The notes under the pieces were generated by a model. It was not told the origin of the DNA and ran no database searches. It saw nothing but the letters and a program-made list of their open reading frames with translations. 27,981 nt of DNA from SYFY01 sp031385325 (GTDB lineage: Bacteria; Pseudomonadota; Gammaproteobacteria; Pseudomonadales; Azotimanducaceae), in contig JANNBJ010000098.1 of NCBI GenBank assembly GCA_031385325.1, positions 1 through 27,981 of the forward strand, read 5' to 3'. Positions 16,144-23,898 of the stretch are shown here, in pieces. The stretch's first letter is position 1. Every line of letters begins with the position of its first letter. The position numbers and the translations under genes are program-made.

Positions 16144-16917
16144 ATGGACCTGATTCCTGCCATCGATCTCAAGGAAGGTCAGTGCGTACGCCTTCGCCAG
16201 GGGCGCATGGACGACGCAACGGTTTTTTCGGATGACCCGGTCGCGACAGCCCGAACGTGGGCGGCGCAGGGTGCACGTCGATTGCACATCGTGGATCTCG
16301 ACGGAGCCTTTGCTGGACAGCCGCGCAATCGGGAAGTAGTGGGGCGCATGGTTGCGGCGATTCCTGGGGTGCCCGTTCAGCTTGGAGGTGGCATTCGCTC
16401 GCTGGAAATTGCGAAGGCCTATTTTGCGGTCGGCGTGGCTCGGTTGATTGTGGGTACCCGGGCTATTGAAGAGCCCGGTTTTCTTGAAGAACTGGCCAGG
16501 CAGTTTCCCGAGCAGATTCTTCTGGGGCTGGATGCGCGTGCAGGTCGACTGGCAACGGCCGGTTGGGATCGAACTACGGAAGTTCAGGCAACTGACTTTG
16601 CGCGGAGCGTTGAGCATCTGCCGCTGGCTGGCATTGTCTATACCGATATCGATCGCGACGGCATGCTTGAGGGCGTCAACATCGAGGCAACCCTGGCGCT
16701 GGTTCGCAGTACGCACATACCGGTGATTGCCTCAGGCGGTGTGCACCAACTCGAAGATCTGGAACGATTGTGTCGCGCAGTGGCGAAGTCCGACGGGAGC
16801 GGATTGGCGGGAGTGATTACTGGCCGAGCGCTCTATGCGGGGACATTGCAACTTGCTGCGGGACAGCAGCTGCTGGATAGCTGGAATACGCGAGAGAACC
16901 AGCCGAAACGAGGGTGA
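16144..16917 (+). CDS. hisA: ProFAR isomerase
   Basis: A 257-residue TIM-barrel enzyme isomerising ProFAR to PRFAR, the fourth histidine step. Motifs: LIPAIDLKEGQCVRLRQG with catalytic Asp8, VDLDGAFAG, VQLGGGIRS, LIVGTRAIEE, IVYTDIDRDGML (second catalytic Asp), PVIASGGV and GVITGRALYAG. The fold ends near residue 240 and about 15 extra residues follow (NTRENQPKRG). The last 101 bases overlap the convergent deacetylase gene. hisF, the usual next gene and the partner that uses PRFAR, is absent here. Confidence 0.97.
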   Translation: MDLIPAIDLKEGQCVRLRQGRMDDATVFSDDPVATARTWAAQGARRLHIVDLDGAFAGQPRNREVVGRMVAAIPGVPVQLGGGIRSLEIAKAYFAVGVARLIVGTRAIEEPGFLEELARQFPEQILLGLDARAGRLATAGWDRTTEVQATDFARSVEHLPLAGIVYTDIDRDGMLEGVNIEATLALVRSTHIPVIASGGVHQLEDLERLCRAVAKSDGSGLAGVITGRALYAGTLQLAAGQQLLDSWNTRENQPKRG

Positions 16918-17611
16918 TGTCATCCGGCAGTGCATAAAGCACGTGCTCGAGGTAGCGAATTGTCGCTTCGTGCGGATGACCGATCACGATGGCCTTCCCA
17001 TTTTTGCGAGCTTTGGTTATGGCCTCCTTGAACGCGCTATGGATAGCCTCGAGCGATATGACGTTGTCGAGGAAAACATCGCGATGCGTCGCTGGTACCA
17101 GGTTGGCTTCCGCCATATCCAGCGCAACAGTGGCGGCAGTTGTCCGGCTATCCAGGAAGTAGAGATTTCTCCTTTTGACGATGGCCATCAGTCGCTGCAT
17201 GGCCACTGGAGAACTGGTCAGCAAGCTGCCGGTGTGATTGCTGACTCCCGCCAGGTTCGGCAACCGATCAAGAGCGGCTTCAAAGGTACGATCAAATTCC
17301 CTCGCACTCATCGATGCCATGAGCGTCCCAGGTTCTCTCAATGCCCAGCGAGACGGCGTGGCTTCCATGGGTTGATGCAGGATGACTTCCTTGCCAAAGC
17401 CGGGTGCTCGCTGCGCAAGTTGGACACCGCCTGGCGTGTTTGGCAATACCGCGAGTGTCAGGGGACCAGGCAGATGCAGGATGCGTTCTGCGCGATCTGC
17501 GTGATAACCGAGATCATCGATGACGATTGCCAGTTCAGCGGTGAAGCCTGAAATCGGCAGAAACGAAAAACAGGCGAACGTAAAAACGCGCCGGACGGCC
17601 GTGATGAACAG
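16817..17611 (-). CDS. Divergent polysaccharide deacetylase (YibQ-like) with non-canonical start
   Basis: A 264-residue predicted periplasmic protein of the divergent polysaccharide deacetylase family. Motifs: LAIVIDDLGY (acidic pair at 32-33), LAVLPNTPGG, VILHQPMEA, GVSNHTGS, FLDSRTTAA, THRDVFLDN and VIGHPH. Reading upstream in frame gives a signal-like stretch (TAVRRVFTFACFSFLPISGFTA) before the motif. The frame is open back to TAA at 17671-17669 but has no ATG, GTG or TTG until TTG 17446, which would cut off the signal and the DDLGY motif. I place the start at CTG 17611, 6 bases after GGGGGA; ATC 17614 is the other option. The gene overlaps hisA by 101 bases in convergent orientation. In related genomes it usually follows ctpA; here Rieske/VOC genes intervene. 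Confidence 0.8.
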   Translation of the reverse strand: MFITAVRRVFTFACFSFLPISGFTAELAIVIDDLGYHADRAERILHLPGPLTLAVLPNTPGGVQLAQRAPGFGKEVILHQPMEATPSRWALREPGTLMASMSAREFDRTFEAALDRLPNLAGVSNHTGSLLTSSPVAMQRLMAIVKRRNLYFLDSRTTAATVALDMAEANLVPATHRDVFLDNVISLEAIHSAFKEAITKARKNGKAIVIGHPHEATIRYLEHVLYALPDDITLVSAGSLAYSSYPAAAVPQQVAMSPHRALGQ

Positions 17612-17747
17612 GATGCTTCCCCCAGTCCTGCTGCCCCATCCGGCATCGTGGCCGGACAGTGATTTTTGTTATGTGCCAGCCAATCGAGTGGCAGGCAGGA
17701 GGGAGCATAAGTGAGGGCCGGGTTGAACGCCAGCCGCCACGTTACGT

Positions 17748-18233
17748 TCAGAGGCGCGTTTTGGTTCTCTCCAGCGCAAAGCCGTGTGTGGGGTCGAGGA
17801 TTTGCTGAATTTCGATGACGTTGCCGTCCGGATCTCGCCCGTAGGTCGCTCGTATCGGGCTGCCAGGGAAGCTGGGTGGCGGACAGTTGAAGGTCATTCC
17901 GCCTCGAGTCAGCCGTTCGTATTCTGCGTCGATGTCCTGTACGTCCAGGGCAAAATGGGTGTAGCCGTGGTCATTGACCCCATATTTCGGATTCTTCGGA
18001 TCGCCGGGCGGGGAAACGTATTCGAAGAATTCGAGATAGGCATTCCCGAGTTTCAGCATCGCTTGCTTGGCTTCCGAGTTCTTCAGGCCGACGATGCCGT
18101 CGATCACGTCGGAGCCGCGTTGCCAGCCCCCCTCATAAACGACTTCCGCGCCAACGATATCTCGATAAAACGCAACGATTCGCTCGAGGTTTGGGGTCGA
18201 TATCGCGACGTGGTGGATGCCCCTGATCATCAT
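17748..18233 (-). CDS. VOC-superfamily (glyoxalase/dioxygenase fold) protein
   Basis: A 161-residue protein of the vicinal oxygen chelate superfamily. Two beta-alpha-beta-beta-beta units are seen. The first starts IRGIHHVAISTPNLERIVAFYRDIVGAEVV, with a metal-ligand His near residue 8, and ends AYLEFFEYVSP. The second starts GYTHFALDVQDIDAEYERL and ends GRDPDGNVIEIQQ, supplying the other His and Glu ligands. This is the pattern of methylmalonyl-CoA epimerase, glyoxalase I and ring-cleaving dioxygenase relatives; the substrate is not assignable. It starts ATGATG at 18233, 38 bases after the Rieske gene, and is probably co-transcribed with it. Confidence 0.87.
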   Translation of the reverse strand: MMIRGIHHVAISTPNLERIVAFYRDIVGAEVVYEGGWQRGSDVIDGIVGLKNSEAKQAMLKLGNAYLEFFEYVSPPGDPKNPKYGVNDHGYTHFALDVQDIDAEYERLTRGGMTFNCPPPSFPGSPIRATYGRDPDGNVIEIQQILDPTHGFALERTKTRL

Positions 18234-18271
18234 TGCCTCCGAGGTTGAAAGATCCTGATCCTCAGAGCGTA

Positions 18272-18586
18272 TCAGCTGACCACCACCTCCAGGTAGCCGT
18301 CCACTATGCGAATCGGAAATGTGGTGAGCGGAATGCGAGTGAGCTGGCCAAACGGTTTGCCGGTTGCCAGTTCATATCGCATGCCATGCAACGGACATGA
18401 AACCATCCGATTGCGAATGCGCCCACCGTCCAGCGGTGAGTCGGCGTGCGTGCAAAGGTTGCGAACGGCAAAGAAATCCCCGCCTGATCGGCATAACAGG
18501 ACGTTGGTGCCGTTGATATCCATGCATCGGCTGCTGTTTTCCACCAGTTCGGTGGTGAGAATGGTTCGTGTGTACTGATCTGTCAT
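18272..18586 (-). CDS. Rieske 2Fe-2S ferredoxin-like protein
   Basis: A 104-residue soluble protein that is essentially one Rieske domain. The cluster ligands are clear: CTH (residues about 45-47) and CPLH (about 64-67), spaced C-x-H-x16-C-x2-H, followed by GMRYELATGKP. Such proteins serve as electron carriers for Rieske non-haem oxygenases or as the small subunit of nitrite-reductase-like enzymes. No oxygenase or reductase is in the window. Its pairing with the VOC gene on the same strand suggests a small redox or catabolic module, which is inference. Confidence 0.88.
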   Translation of the reverse strand: MTDQYTRTILTTELVENSSRCMDINGTNVLLCRSGGDFFAVRNLCTHADSPLDGGRIRNRMVSCPLHGMRYELATGKPFGQLTRIPLTTFPIRIVDGYLEVVVS

Positions 18587-18712
18587 AAAGCGAAAGTTGA
18601 GTAGTTGATGATTGGTAGTGCATTGCCAGGCTGCCCCCTCGGCATTGACTCAATCGGCCAATCAGTGTCCTGCACGCCTCAAGGCGAGAATTATGCCGTA
18701 TGAGGTTGGACT

Positions 18713-19948
18713 TCACATGTTAACCGTTTGACTGCGAAGGCCGGGATCCAGCGAAGGGGGAAATGCCGGGGACTGATTTGTTGTTGATGGCAGGGGTGAG
18801 TCACGAAGTCTTTTTGCGGCAGATGCTTCACGTAGGGACATGGCTGCGAACGCCGGGAGCGCTTCGTAGTCACCGGTCCAGTCGACGTCGGGTTCGATGC
18901 CCTTGCCATCGATTACCTTGCCCCCCGGGGTGTAGTAACGGGCTGTTGTCAATTTGATGCCTCTCTTCCCTTCGATACCGAACAACGTCTGTACCGAGCC
19001 TTTGCCGTAGGTCCTTGACCCGATAACGACAGCGCGCTTGCGGTCCTGCAAAGCTCCGGTGACGACTTCTGCGGCCGATGCCGTGGCGCCGTCAGTGAGA
19101 ATGGCAAGTGGCAGATCGGGAGCAATATCTCCGACAGTGGCTTCGTATCTGGATGTACTTTCCGGCGAGCGGCCCTGGGTTCGTACGATCAACCCGTCGG
19201 CGAGGAACAGGTCCGTGACATCGACAGCCGAGGTCAGCAATCCACCGGGGTTGTTTCGCAGATCCAGAATCAACCCCTGAAGCGGCGTTGCAACGCTATT
19301 CAGGATCGCCAGGATATTTTTGACTTCGTCGGCTGTCTTGTCGGTGAACAGAGATATTCGAATGACACCCGTATCCGGTTCGATCCTTTCGCCTTCTACC
19401 GAGATTGTGTCGATGTTCTGTCTGCGAAGTCGCAGGGTGCGGCGGTGTGCTCCGCGTCTTACTTCAAGGACAACATCGGTTTCCGGAGTGCCTCGCAGCA
19501 TCTGGATGACGTCGCCGATGCGCTTGCCGCGTAACGACTCATCCGCGATGGCGGTAAGCCGGTCACCCGGTTCGACACCAGCGCGGTCGGCGGGCGTTCC
19601 TGGAAGTGTCCGAATGACTGTGAAGTATTGGTCGACCAGAGAAACCTCCAGCCCCACGCCGCCGTAGTGGCCTCGGGCATCGGACTCGATTTCCCGCATC
19701 GCGTCCACACCCAGATATCGCGAGTGAGAGTCGAGGCTTTCAAACAAGCCGGTCAACGCACCGTCAACAAGATGCTCTTGCGTTACTTCGTCCACGTAGT
19801 GTGTTGTCACGTAATCGATCGTTTGATCGAGCAGTACTTCTTGCTCGTGGCGGGGCGACAACGGGTGAACTTGCTGAAGCATGACACCAAAGAGCATTCC
19901 TGTTGCCATGCAGAGTGTTGCAACCAACAGTATGGCCGGACGATGCAC
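18713..19948 (-). CDS. ctpA: S41-family C-terminal processing peptidase
   Basis: A 411-residue exported serine protease of the CtpA/Prc group, acting in the periplasm on envelope proteins such as peptidoglycan hydrolases. Order: N-terminal signal or anchor (ILLVATLCMATGMLFGVML), N-terminal helical part, PDZ domain about 95-170 (YGGVGLEVSLVDQYFTVIR...GTPADRAGVEPGDRL), then the S41 core. The catalytic pair is Ser291 (DGATASAAEVV) and Lys316 (YGKGSVQT), with DLRNNPGG as the supporting loop. The start is GTG at 19948, sharing one base with the envC stop (TAGTG). envC-ctpA adjacency fits a joint role in peptidoglycan remodelling. Confidence 0.93.
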   Translation of the reverse strand: MHRPAILLVATLCMATGMLFGVMLQQVHPLSPRHEQEVLLDQTIDYVTTHYVDEVTQEHLVDGALTGLFESLDSHSRYLGVDAMREIESDARGHYGGVGLEVSLVDQYFTVIRTLPGTPADRAGVEPGDRLTAIADESLRGKRIGDVIQMLRGTPETDVVLEVRRGAHRRTLRLRRQNIDTISVEGERIEPDTGVIRISLFTDKTADEVKNILAILNSVATPLQGLILDLRNNPGGLLTSAVDVTDLFLADGLIVRTQGRSPESTSRYEATVGDIAPDLPLAILTDGATASAAEVVTGALQDRKRAVVIGSRTYGKGSVQTLFGIEGKRGIKLTTARYYTPGGKVIDGKGIEPDVDWTGDYEALPAFAAMSLREASAAKRLRDSPLPSTTNQSPAFPPSLDPGLRSQTVNM

Positions 19949-21117
19949 TACTTGCGCAGCCAGGGGCGTGGGTCAATTGCAATACCCTTGTGGCGGATTT
20001 CGAAATAGACGCCGTCAAATGGCTGCCCGCCACTTTGTCCCGCATAGGCGATAACCTCACCGCTTTCCACGGCATCACCCTCGTTCTTGTTCAGCCCGTC
20101 GACGTAGCCGTACAAAGTCAGAAAGCCATTGCCGTGATCGACGATTGCGAGCATTCCAAAACCGCGCAACCAGTTCGCGAACACAACTGTACCCCGATGG
20201 ACAGCATGAACTGGTGCGCCTTTGCCTGCGCGATAGACCATGCCTTCCCATCGCAATCGACCATCAGCGCGCGGTGCGCCATACCTGAACACCGGATTCC
20301 CGGAAACGGGCAACGGCAGGCTTCCACGTCGACTGCGAAAATCAGTGTTGGTCCGCTCTTGTGAGCGGCGGGCCAATTCTGCGAGTAGTCGTTCCAGTCG
20401 CTGGCGGTCTGCGCTGAGTTGCTTTTGCCGAGCGCTTTTATCTGCAACATCTCGTGCGAGTTGTCGAATCAGACCGGTGCGTTCCTGACGACGTGAATCG
20501 AGATCGGTCTGCTTGCCCAGTAATTCATCGCGATTCTGCTCGAGAGAGCTGCGCTCCGCGCTCAGCCTCTCTTCGTTCTCGGTGATCGCATGCAGTGTGG
20601 CTTGGAAGGTTCGAACAGACTCCATACGAGCATCGCTGAAGTAACGGTGGTAGCGCAGCATACGATCCATATCGGCGGGCGCCTCGTCATTGAGCATCGC
20701 CCTGACGACGTCCTGGCGTTGCAGTCGATAGGCAGCATTGATGTGGCGTGATATTCGACTGGCTTGCGCTTCCTTTTGCTGTTCAAGTTTGGAGCGCTCG
20801 GACTGAAGCCGTGTTACCTCCTGCTCTCCATCTCGAAGTTTTTGATCTGTTGAAGCCAGTGCACGGGATACATCTGCCACGCGGTGATCATGACCGGCGA
20901 GCTCTTTCTGCAAGCCGGCTTGTTTACGCTCGGCGTCATTCAACCATCGATCGAGCTGATTGAGCTCATTGACGATGACTTTGAGTGCCTGATTGGCTTG
21001 CTCCCGGTCACTAACGGGCGCTGCCGACGCAGGAACTGCGCTTGACGAGCCGAGCACGAGAAACAATCCGGTCAACAAGACGCGAACGCTCGCTCCGAAC
21101 GATGGACAACGCGGCAT
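19948..21117 (-). CDS. envC: EnvC-like murein hydrolase activator
   Basis: A 389-residue periplasmic protein. The signal peptide is about residues 1-32 (VLLTGLFLVLGSSSAVPASA), then a long coiled coil (about 35-250, rich in E, Q, R, L), then a C-terminal LytM/M23 domain (about 285-389). The metal-binding residues of active M23 peptidases are missing: the first motif reads WEGMVYRAGKGAPVHA without H and D, and the second reads VYFEIRHKG where active enzymes have HLHFE. That is the hallmark of EnvC, which activates amidases during division rather than cutting peptidoglycan itself. It lies 5 bases after gpmI and touches ctpA, so gpmI-envC-ctpA is probably one transcript. Confidence 0.93.
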   Translation of the reverse strand: MPRCPSFGASVRVLLTGLFLVLGSSSAVPASAAPVSDREQANQALKVIVNELNQLDRWLNDAERKQAGLQKELAGHDHRVADVSRALASTDQKLRDGEQEVTRLQSERSKLEQQKEAQASRISRHINAAYRLQRQDVVRAMLNDEAPADMDRMLRYHRYFSDARMESVRTFQATLHAITENEERLSAERSSLEQNRDELLGKQTDLDSRRQERTGLIRQLARDVADKSARQKQLSADRQRLERLLAELARRSQERTNTDFRSRRGSLPLPVSGNPVFRYGAPRADGRLRWEGMVYRAGKGAPVHAVHRGTVVFANWLRGFGMLAIVDHGNGFLTLYGYVDGLNKNEGDAVESGEVIAYAGQSGGQPFDGVYFEIRHKGIAIDPRPWLRK

Positions 21118-21122
21118 GGTGT

Positions 21123-22676
21123 TCAGGCGCTGCGCTGGGCGCGAAACTTGACCAGCGATCGCCCCGTCATTTCCTCAGGTACATCAATACCCATCAGATT
21201 GAGCAACGTCGGCGCAACGTCGGCCAGGGAACCACCCTCTACCATCGACACAGACTCGGGACCGAAGTAAATCAATGGAACCGGCTCACAGGTATGCGCG
21301 GTATGCGGCTGCCCGGTTTCGTGATCCATCATTTGTTCGCAATTACCGTGATCGGCAGTGATCAGCATCTGGCCACCCACTTGTTCCGTTGCCTGCATCA
21401 GTCGTCCGAGGCAGATGTCCAGTGTTTCAACGGCCAGCACAGCCGCAGACATTATTCCTGTATGGCCAACCATATCGCCATTGGCATAGTTACAGATGAT
21501 GACGTCGTGATGCTGATCCTGGATCGCCGTGACCAGCGCGTCGGTGACGGCACTTGCACTCATTTCTGGTTGCAGGTCATAGGTGGCGACCTTTGGTGAG
21601 GGTACAAGGATTCGATCTTCGCCTGCGAACGGTTCTTCTCTGCCACCCGAAAGGAAGAACGTCACGTGCGCGTACTTCTCCGTTTCGGCGACTCGCAGTT
21701 GTCGTTTATGCAGATGAGAGAGGTACTCACCCAGAGTGTTGCGAAGCTGTGGCGTATCAAATGCACAGGACGCATCGATATCGTCTGCGTAGCGGGTCAA
21801 CATCACGAAGTCGCAGAGTTTGACAGTGCTGCGACGCTCAAAGCCCGTGAATGCAGGGTCGATCATTGCTCGGGTGAGTTGTCGGGCCCGGTCGGCACGA
21901 AAATTCATGAACAGCACGGCATCGCCATCCACAATGCGTATCGGCAAGGACCCTGCAGCATGTATTGCGGTGGGTTGCAGAAATTCGTCCGTCTCGCCGC
22001 GTGCGTATGCCAGTTCAAGTCCGGCACTGGCGGTAGCCGCGTGGAATGGAGCTTCGCCGCGCACCAGAAGATTGTAAGCACGCTCCTGTCGATCCCAGCG
22101 TTGGTCGCGGTCCATGGCGAAGTAGCGGCCGCAAATGCTGGCGACTGAGCCTCCGCCGATCTCGACAAATAGCGCTTCAGCGGCCAGCAAGGATTCCATT
22201 GCGCTCTTTGGTGGTGTGTCCCTTCCATCGAGAAATGCGTGCAGATGGACTTTTTGAATGCCCGCCGCTCGCGCGATACGCAGCGCAGCAAAAATCTGTT
22301 CCTCGTGGCTGTGTACACCGCCCGGAGATAACAACCCCATGACGTGCAATGCGCCACCTGATTTGCGCAACTTGCTGAATGCGTTGGTGAAGGCGGTGTT
22401 GCGAGCCAGCTCGTTCTGTTCAACCGCGCGATTGATACGGGTGAAGTCCTGATAGACCACCCGTCCTGCACCGAGGTGCATGTGACCGACTTCAGAGTTA
22501 CCCATCTGCCCGTCTGGTAATCCCACGTCCAGTCCGCTGCCGGAAATCAACGTATGCGGGTAATCACGAAGCAGCCGGTCCAGGTTTGGGGTGTTCGCCT
22601 GACTGATCGCATTGTCAGGACCGGGCTTCTGGTGCCCGAAACCATCAAGAATGACGAGGAGACTGACCTTATGCAT
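21123..22676 (-). CDS. gpmI: 2,3-bisphosphoglycerate-independent phosphoglycerate mutase
   Basis: A 517-residue Mn-dependent glycolytic enzyme interconverting 3- and 2-phosphoglycerate through a phosphoserine. VILDGFGH supplies metal-binding Asp11, and MGNSEVGHMHLGAGR contains nucleophile Ser61. Other motifs are HLHAFLDGRDTPP, GRYFAMDRDQRWDR, NFRADRARQ, CNYANGDMVGHTG, ADHGNCEQM and HTAHTCEPVP. One usual NGG position reads SGGREEPF. The ATG at 22676 is used because homologues start at this region; an in-frame TTG at 22688 would add four residues. The order gpmI-envC is conserved in Gammaproteobacteria. Confidence 0.97.
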   Translation of the reverse strand: MHKVSLLVILDGFGHQKPGPDNAISQANTPNLDRLLRDYPHTLISGSGLDVGLPDGQMGNSEVGHMHLGAGRVVYQDFTRINRAVEQNELARNTAFTNAFSKLRKSGGALHVMGLLSPGGVHSHEEQIFAALRIARAAGIQKVHLHAFLDGRDTPPKSAMESLLAAEALFVEIGGGSVASICGRYFAMDRDQRWDRQERAYNLLVRGEAPFHAATASAGLELAYARGETDEFLQPTAIHAAGSLPIRIVDGDAVLFMNFRADRARQLTRAMIDPAFTGFERRSTVKLCDFVMLTRYADDIDASCAFDTPQLRNTLGEYLSHLHKRQLRVAETEKYAHVTFFLSGGREEPFAGEDRILVPSPKVATYDLQPEMSASAVTDALVTAIQDQHHDVIICNYANGDMVGHTGIMSAAVLAVETLDICLGRLMQATEQVGGQMLITADHGNCEQMMDHETGQPHTAHTCEPVPLIYFGPESVSMVEGGSLADVAPTLLNLMGIDVPEEMTGRSLVKFRAQRSA

Positions 22677-22742
22677 TGTCGAGCTCAAGCATGTTGAAGA
22701 CTGATCCGTGGTCTGCGATTGGCGGCGGGAATTCTACACCAT

Positions 22743-22761
22743 GGGTTCGAATCCCGGCCGG
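22743..22761 (+). other. tRNA T-arm-like sequence
   Basis: GGGTTCGAATCCCGG matches a tRNA T arm (loop TTCGAAT between GGG and CCC). It lies between gpmI and the GST-like gene. The stem is only 3-4 pairs long, there is no CCA, and no acceptor or anticodon arm is upstream, so it is not a working tRNA. It could be a tRNA remnant, an integration scar, or chance. Confidence 0.25.
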
Positions 22762-22791
22762 ACCCGAGTCTCATGGCCGATCTCGGCAAGT

Positions 22792-23766
22792 TCAGTCGGC
22801 GTCGAACACCGGCGTGAGTTTCCATTGATCGAGAAAGGCCTGGGCATCCCGGCGCGCGGCGTCGTTGAGTTGCGCAATTCGGTTTGAGACCATTTTTCGT
22901 GACCTTTCGGGATAGTCCCTCACCAGGTAGCTGACGGTCTCACCATAGATTTCAACCTGAAAAGCCTTGGCTCCCGCTGCAAGAGCAGATCTCATGCCCT
23001 GCATGTAGGGCGCATAGGTCGAACTCATTTCTCCCAGAATGTGACGCGCGAAGTCGGTCAGCTCGTTTATTGGTGCAAGTCCTCCCTGTCCATCCCATGT
23101 GTCAGCTCGTCGACAACACCAGTCGAGCACCGTAGGGAAGCCGGCCACAATGCGTTTAGGGTCCGGATCCATGTTGGTATGTGCCCGCAACCCGCCGAGT
23201 ACGATGCAATCCAGAGCGGTTGGGCGATCGCCAAGGAGGAAAGCGGTCTGCCCCAATTGCGCCTCAGCCGCGACGAGCATGCGCACATACTCGGCTTCTG
23301 CGGCGCGTTGCTGGATGGGTGAATCAGTGCCGGTTGCTCGACAGGCACGCGGTCCCCAGTCGAGCATACGACGAGCGACCGACTCGTCACCGTTGGCCAT
23401 TCGGGTCGCCGCGAAAGCAGCACTTTCAGGGTAATGCCAGCGGTAGTGCACCATCGTCCGGGCGATCCACTCATCGAAGTGCTCTTCCAGCACATGAACC
23501 ATTACGCCCATCACGCCGTCAGGAAAAAGTCGTCGCGTGCCTGCTCTTGCATCGAGCAGGTCGATGATGGGGGTGGTATCTGCAAGTACCCAGTTCTCAG
23601 GCGTCTGCAGGACAGGTACCTGATGGGTTCCGGAGCGTAGTTCCAGGTGCTCTCGGTTGTTGCTGTTCTTGGGAACAAAATCAAATGGCAAACCCGTGAA
23701 TTTCAACGCCGCTTCCAGTTTGCGCGTAAAAAGGCTCAGTTCGCCGCCGTAGAGTGTGTAGGTCAT
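22792..23766 (-). CDS. Glutathione S-transferase-like protein with long C-terminal region
   Basis: A 324-residue cytosolic protein. The N-terminal 80 residues are a GST thioredoxin-like domain: YTLYGGELSLFTRKLEAALKFTGLPFDF, then GTHQVPVLQTPE with the cis-Pro, then LADTTPIIDLL, which contacts the glutathione backbone. A helical domain follows (about 90-230, FLLGDRPTALDCIVLGGLRAH is the conserved N-capping box), then about 90 residues more than ordinary GSTs, ending LFL-type helices (MVSNRIAQLNDAARRDAQAFLDQW). Substrate unknown. It separates gpmI from the divergent rhodanese gene, which are direct neighbours in many relatives. Confidence 0.85.
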   Translation of the reverse strand: MTYTLYGGELSLFTRKLEAALKFTGLPFDFVPKNSNNREHLELRSGTHQVPVLQTPENWVLADTTPIIDLLDARAGTRRLFPDGVMGVMVHVLEEHFDEWIARTMVHYRWHYPESAAFAATRMANGDESVARRMLDWGPRACRATGTDSPIQQRAAEAEYVRMLVAAEAQLGQTAFLLGDRPTALDCIVLGGLRAHTNMDPDPKRIVAGFPTVLDWCCRRADTWDGQGGLAPINELTDFARHILGEMSSTYAPYMQGMRSALAAGAKAFQVEIYGETVSYLVRDYPERSRKMVSNRIAQLNDAARRDAQAFLDQWKLTPVFDAD

Positions 23767-23864
23767 CGTCGTGTCAGTCCGTAGATGTTGGTCGAAGGTT
23801 CAGCTGGGTTCTTGAGAATTTGATCGAGCTGAAATACCCGGGGTGTGAGTTGCCTGCCAGTGGC

Positions 23865-23870
23865 TATAAT
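23865..23870 (+). promoter_or_regulatory. -10 element upstream of the rhodanese gene
   Basis: A perfect TATAAT, 28 bases before the rhodanese ATG. No convincing -35 at standard spacing, so strength is uncertain. It likely drives rhodanese-secB. Confidence 0.45.
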
Positions 23871-23898
23871 CGTCGCCTTTTTCCGAATTCGACATTCC

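Noticed and set aside
17458..17646. ATG-started minus-strand frame at 17646 as the start of the deacetylase gene
   Set aside because: It is in a different frame from the DDLGY motif and joining them would need a frameshift. The CTG/ATC start needs none.
19948..21117. EnvC-like gene as an active M23 peptidoglycan endopeptidase
   Set aside because: The metal-binding H and D and the HxH motif of active M23 enzymes are missing in the LytM domain, so an activator role is more likely.
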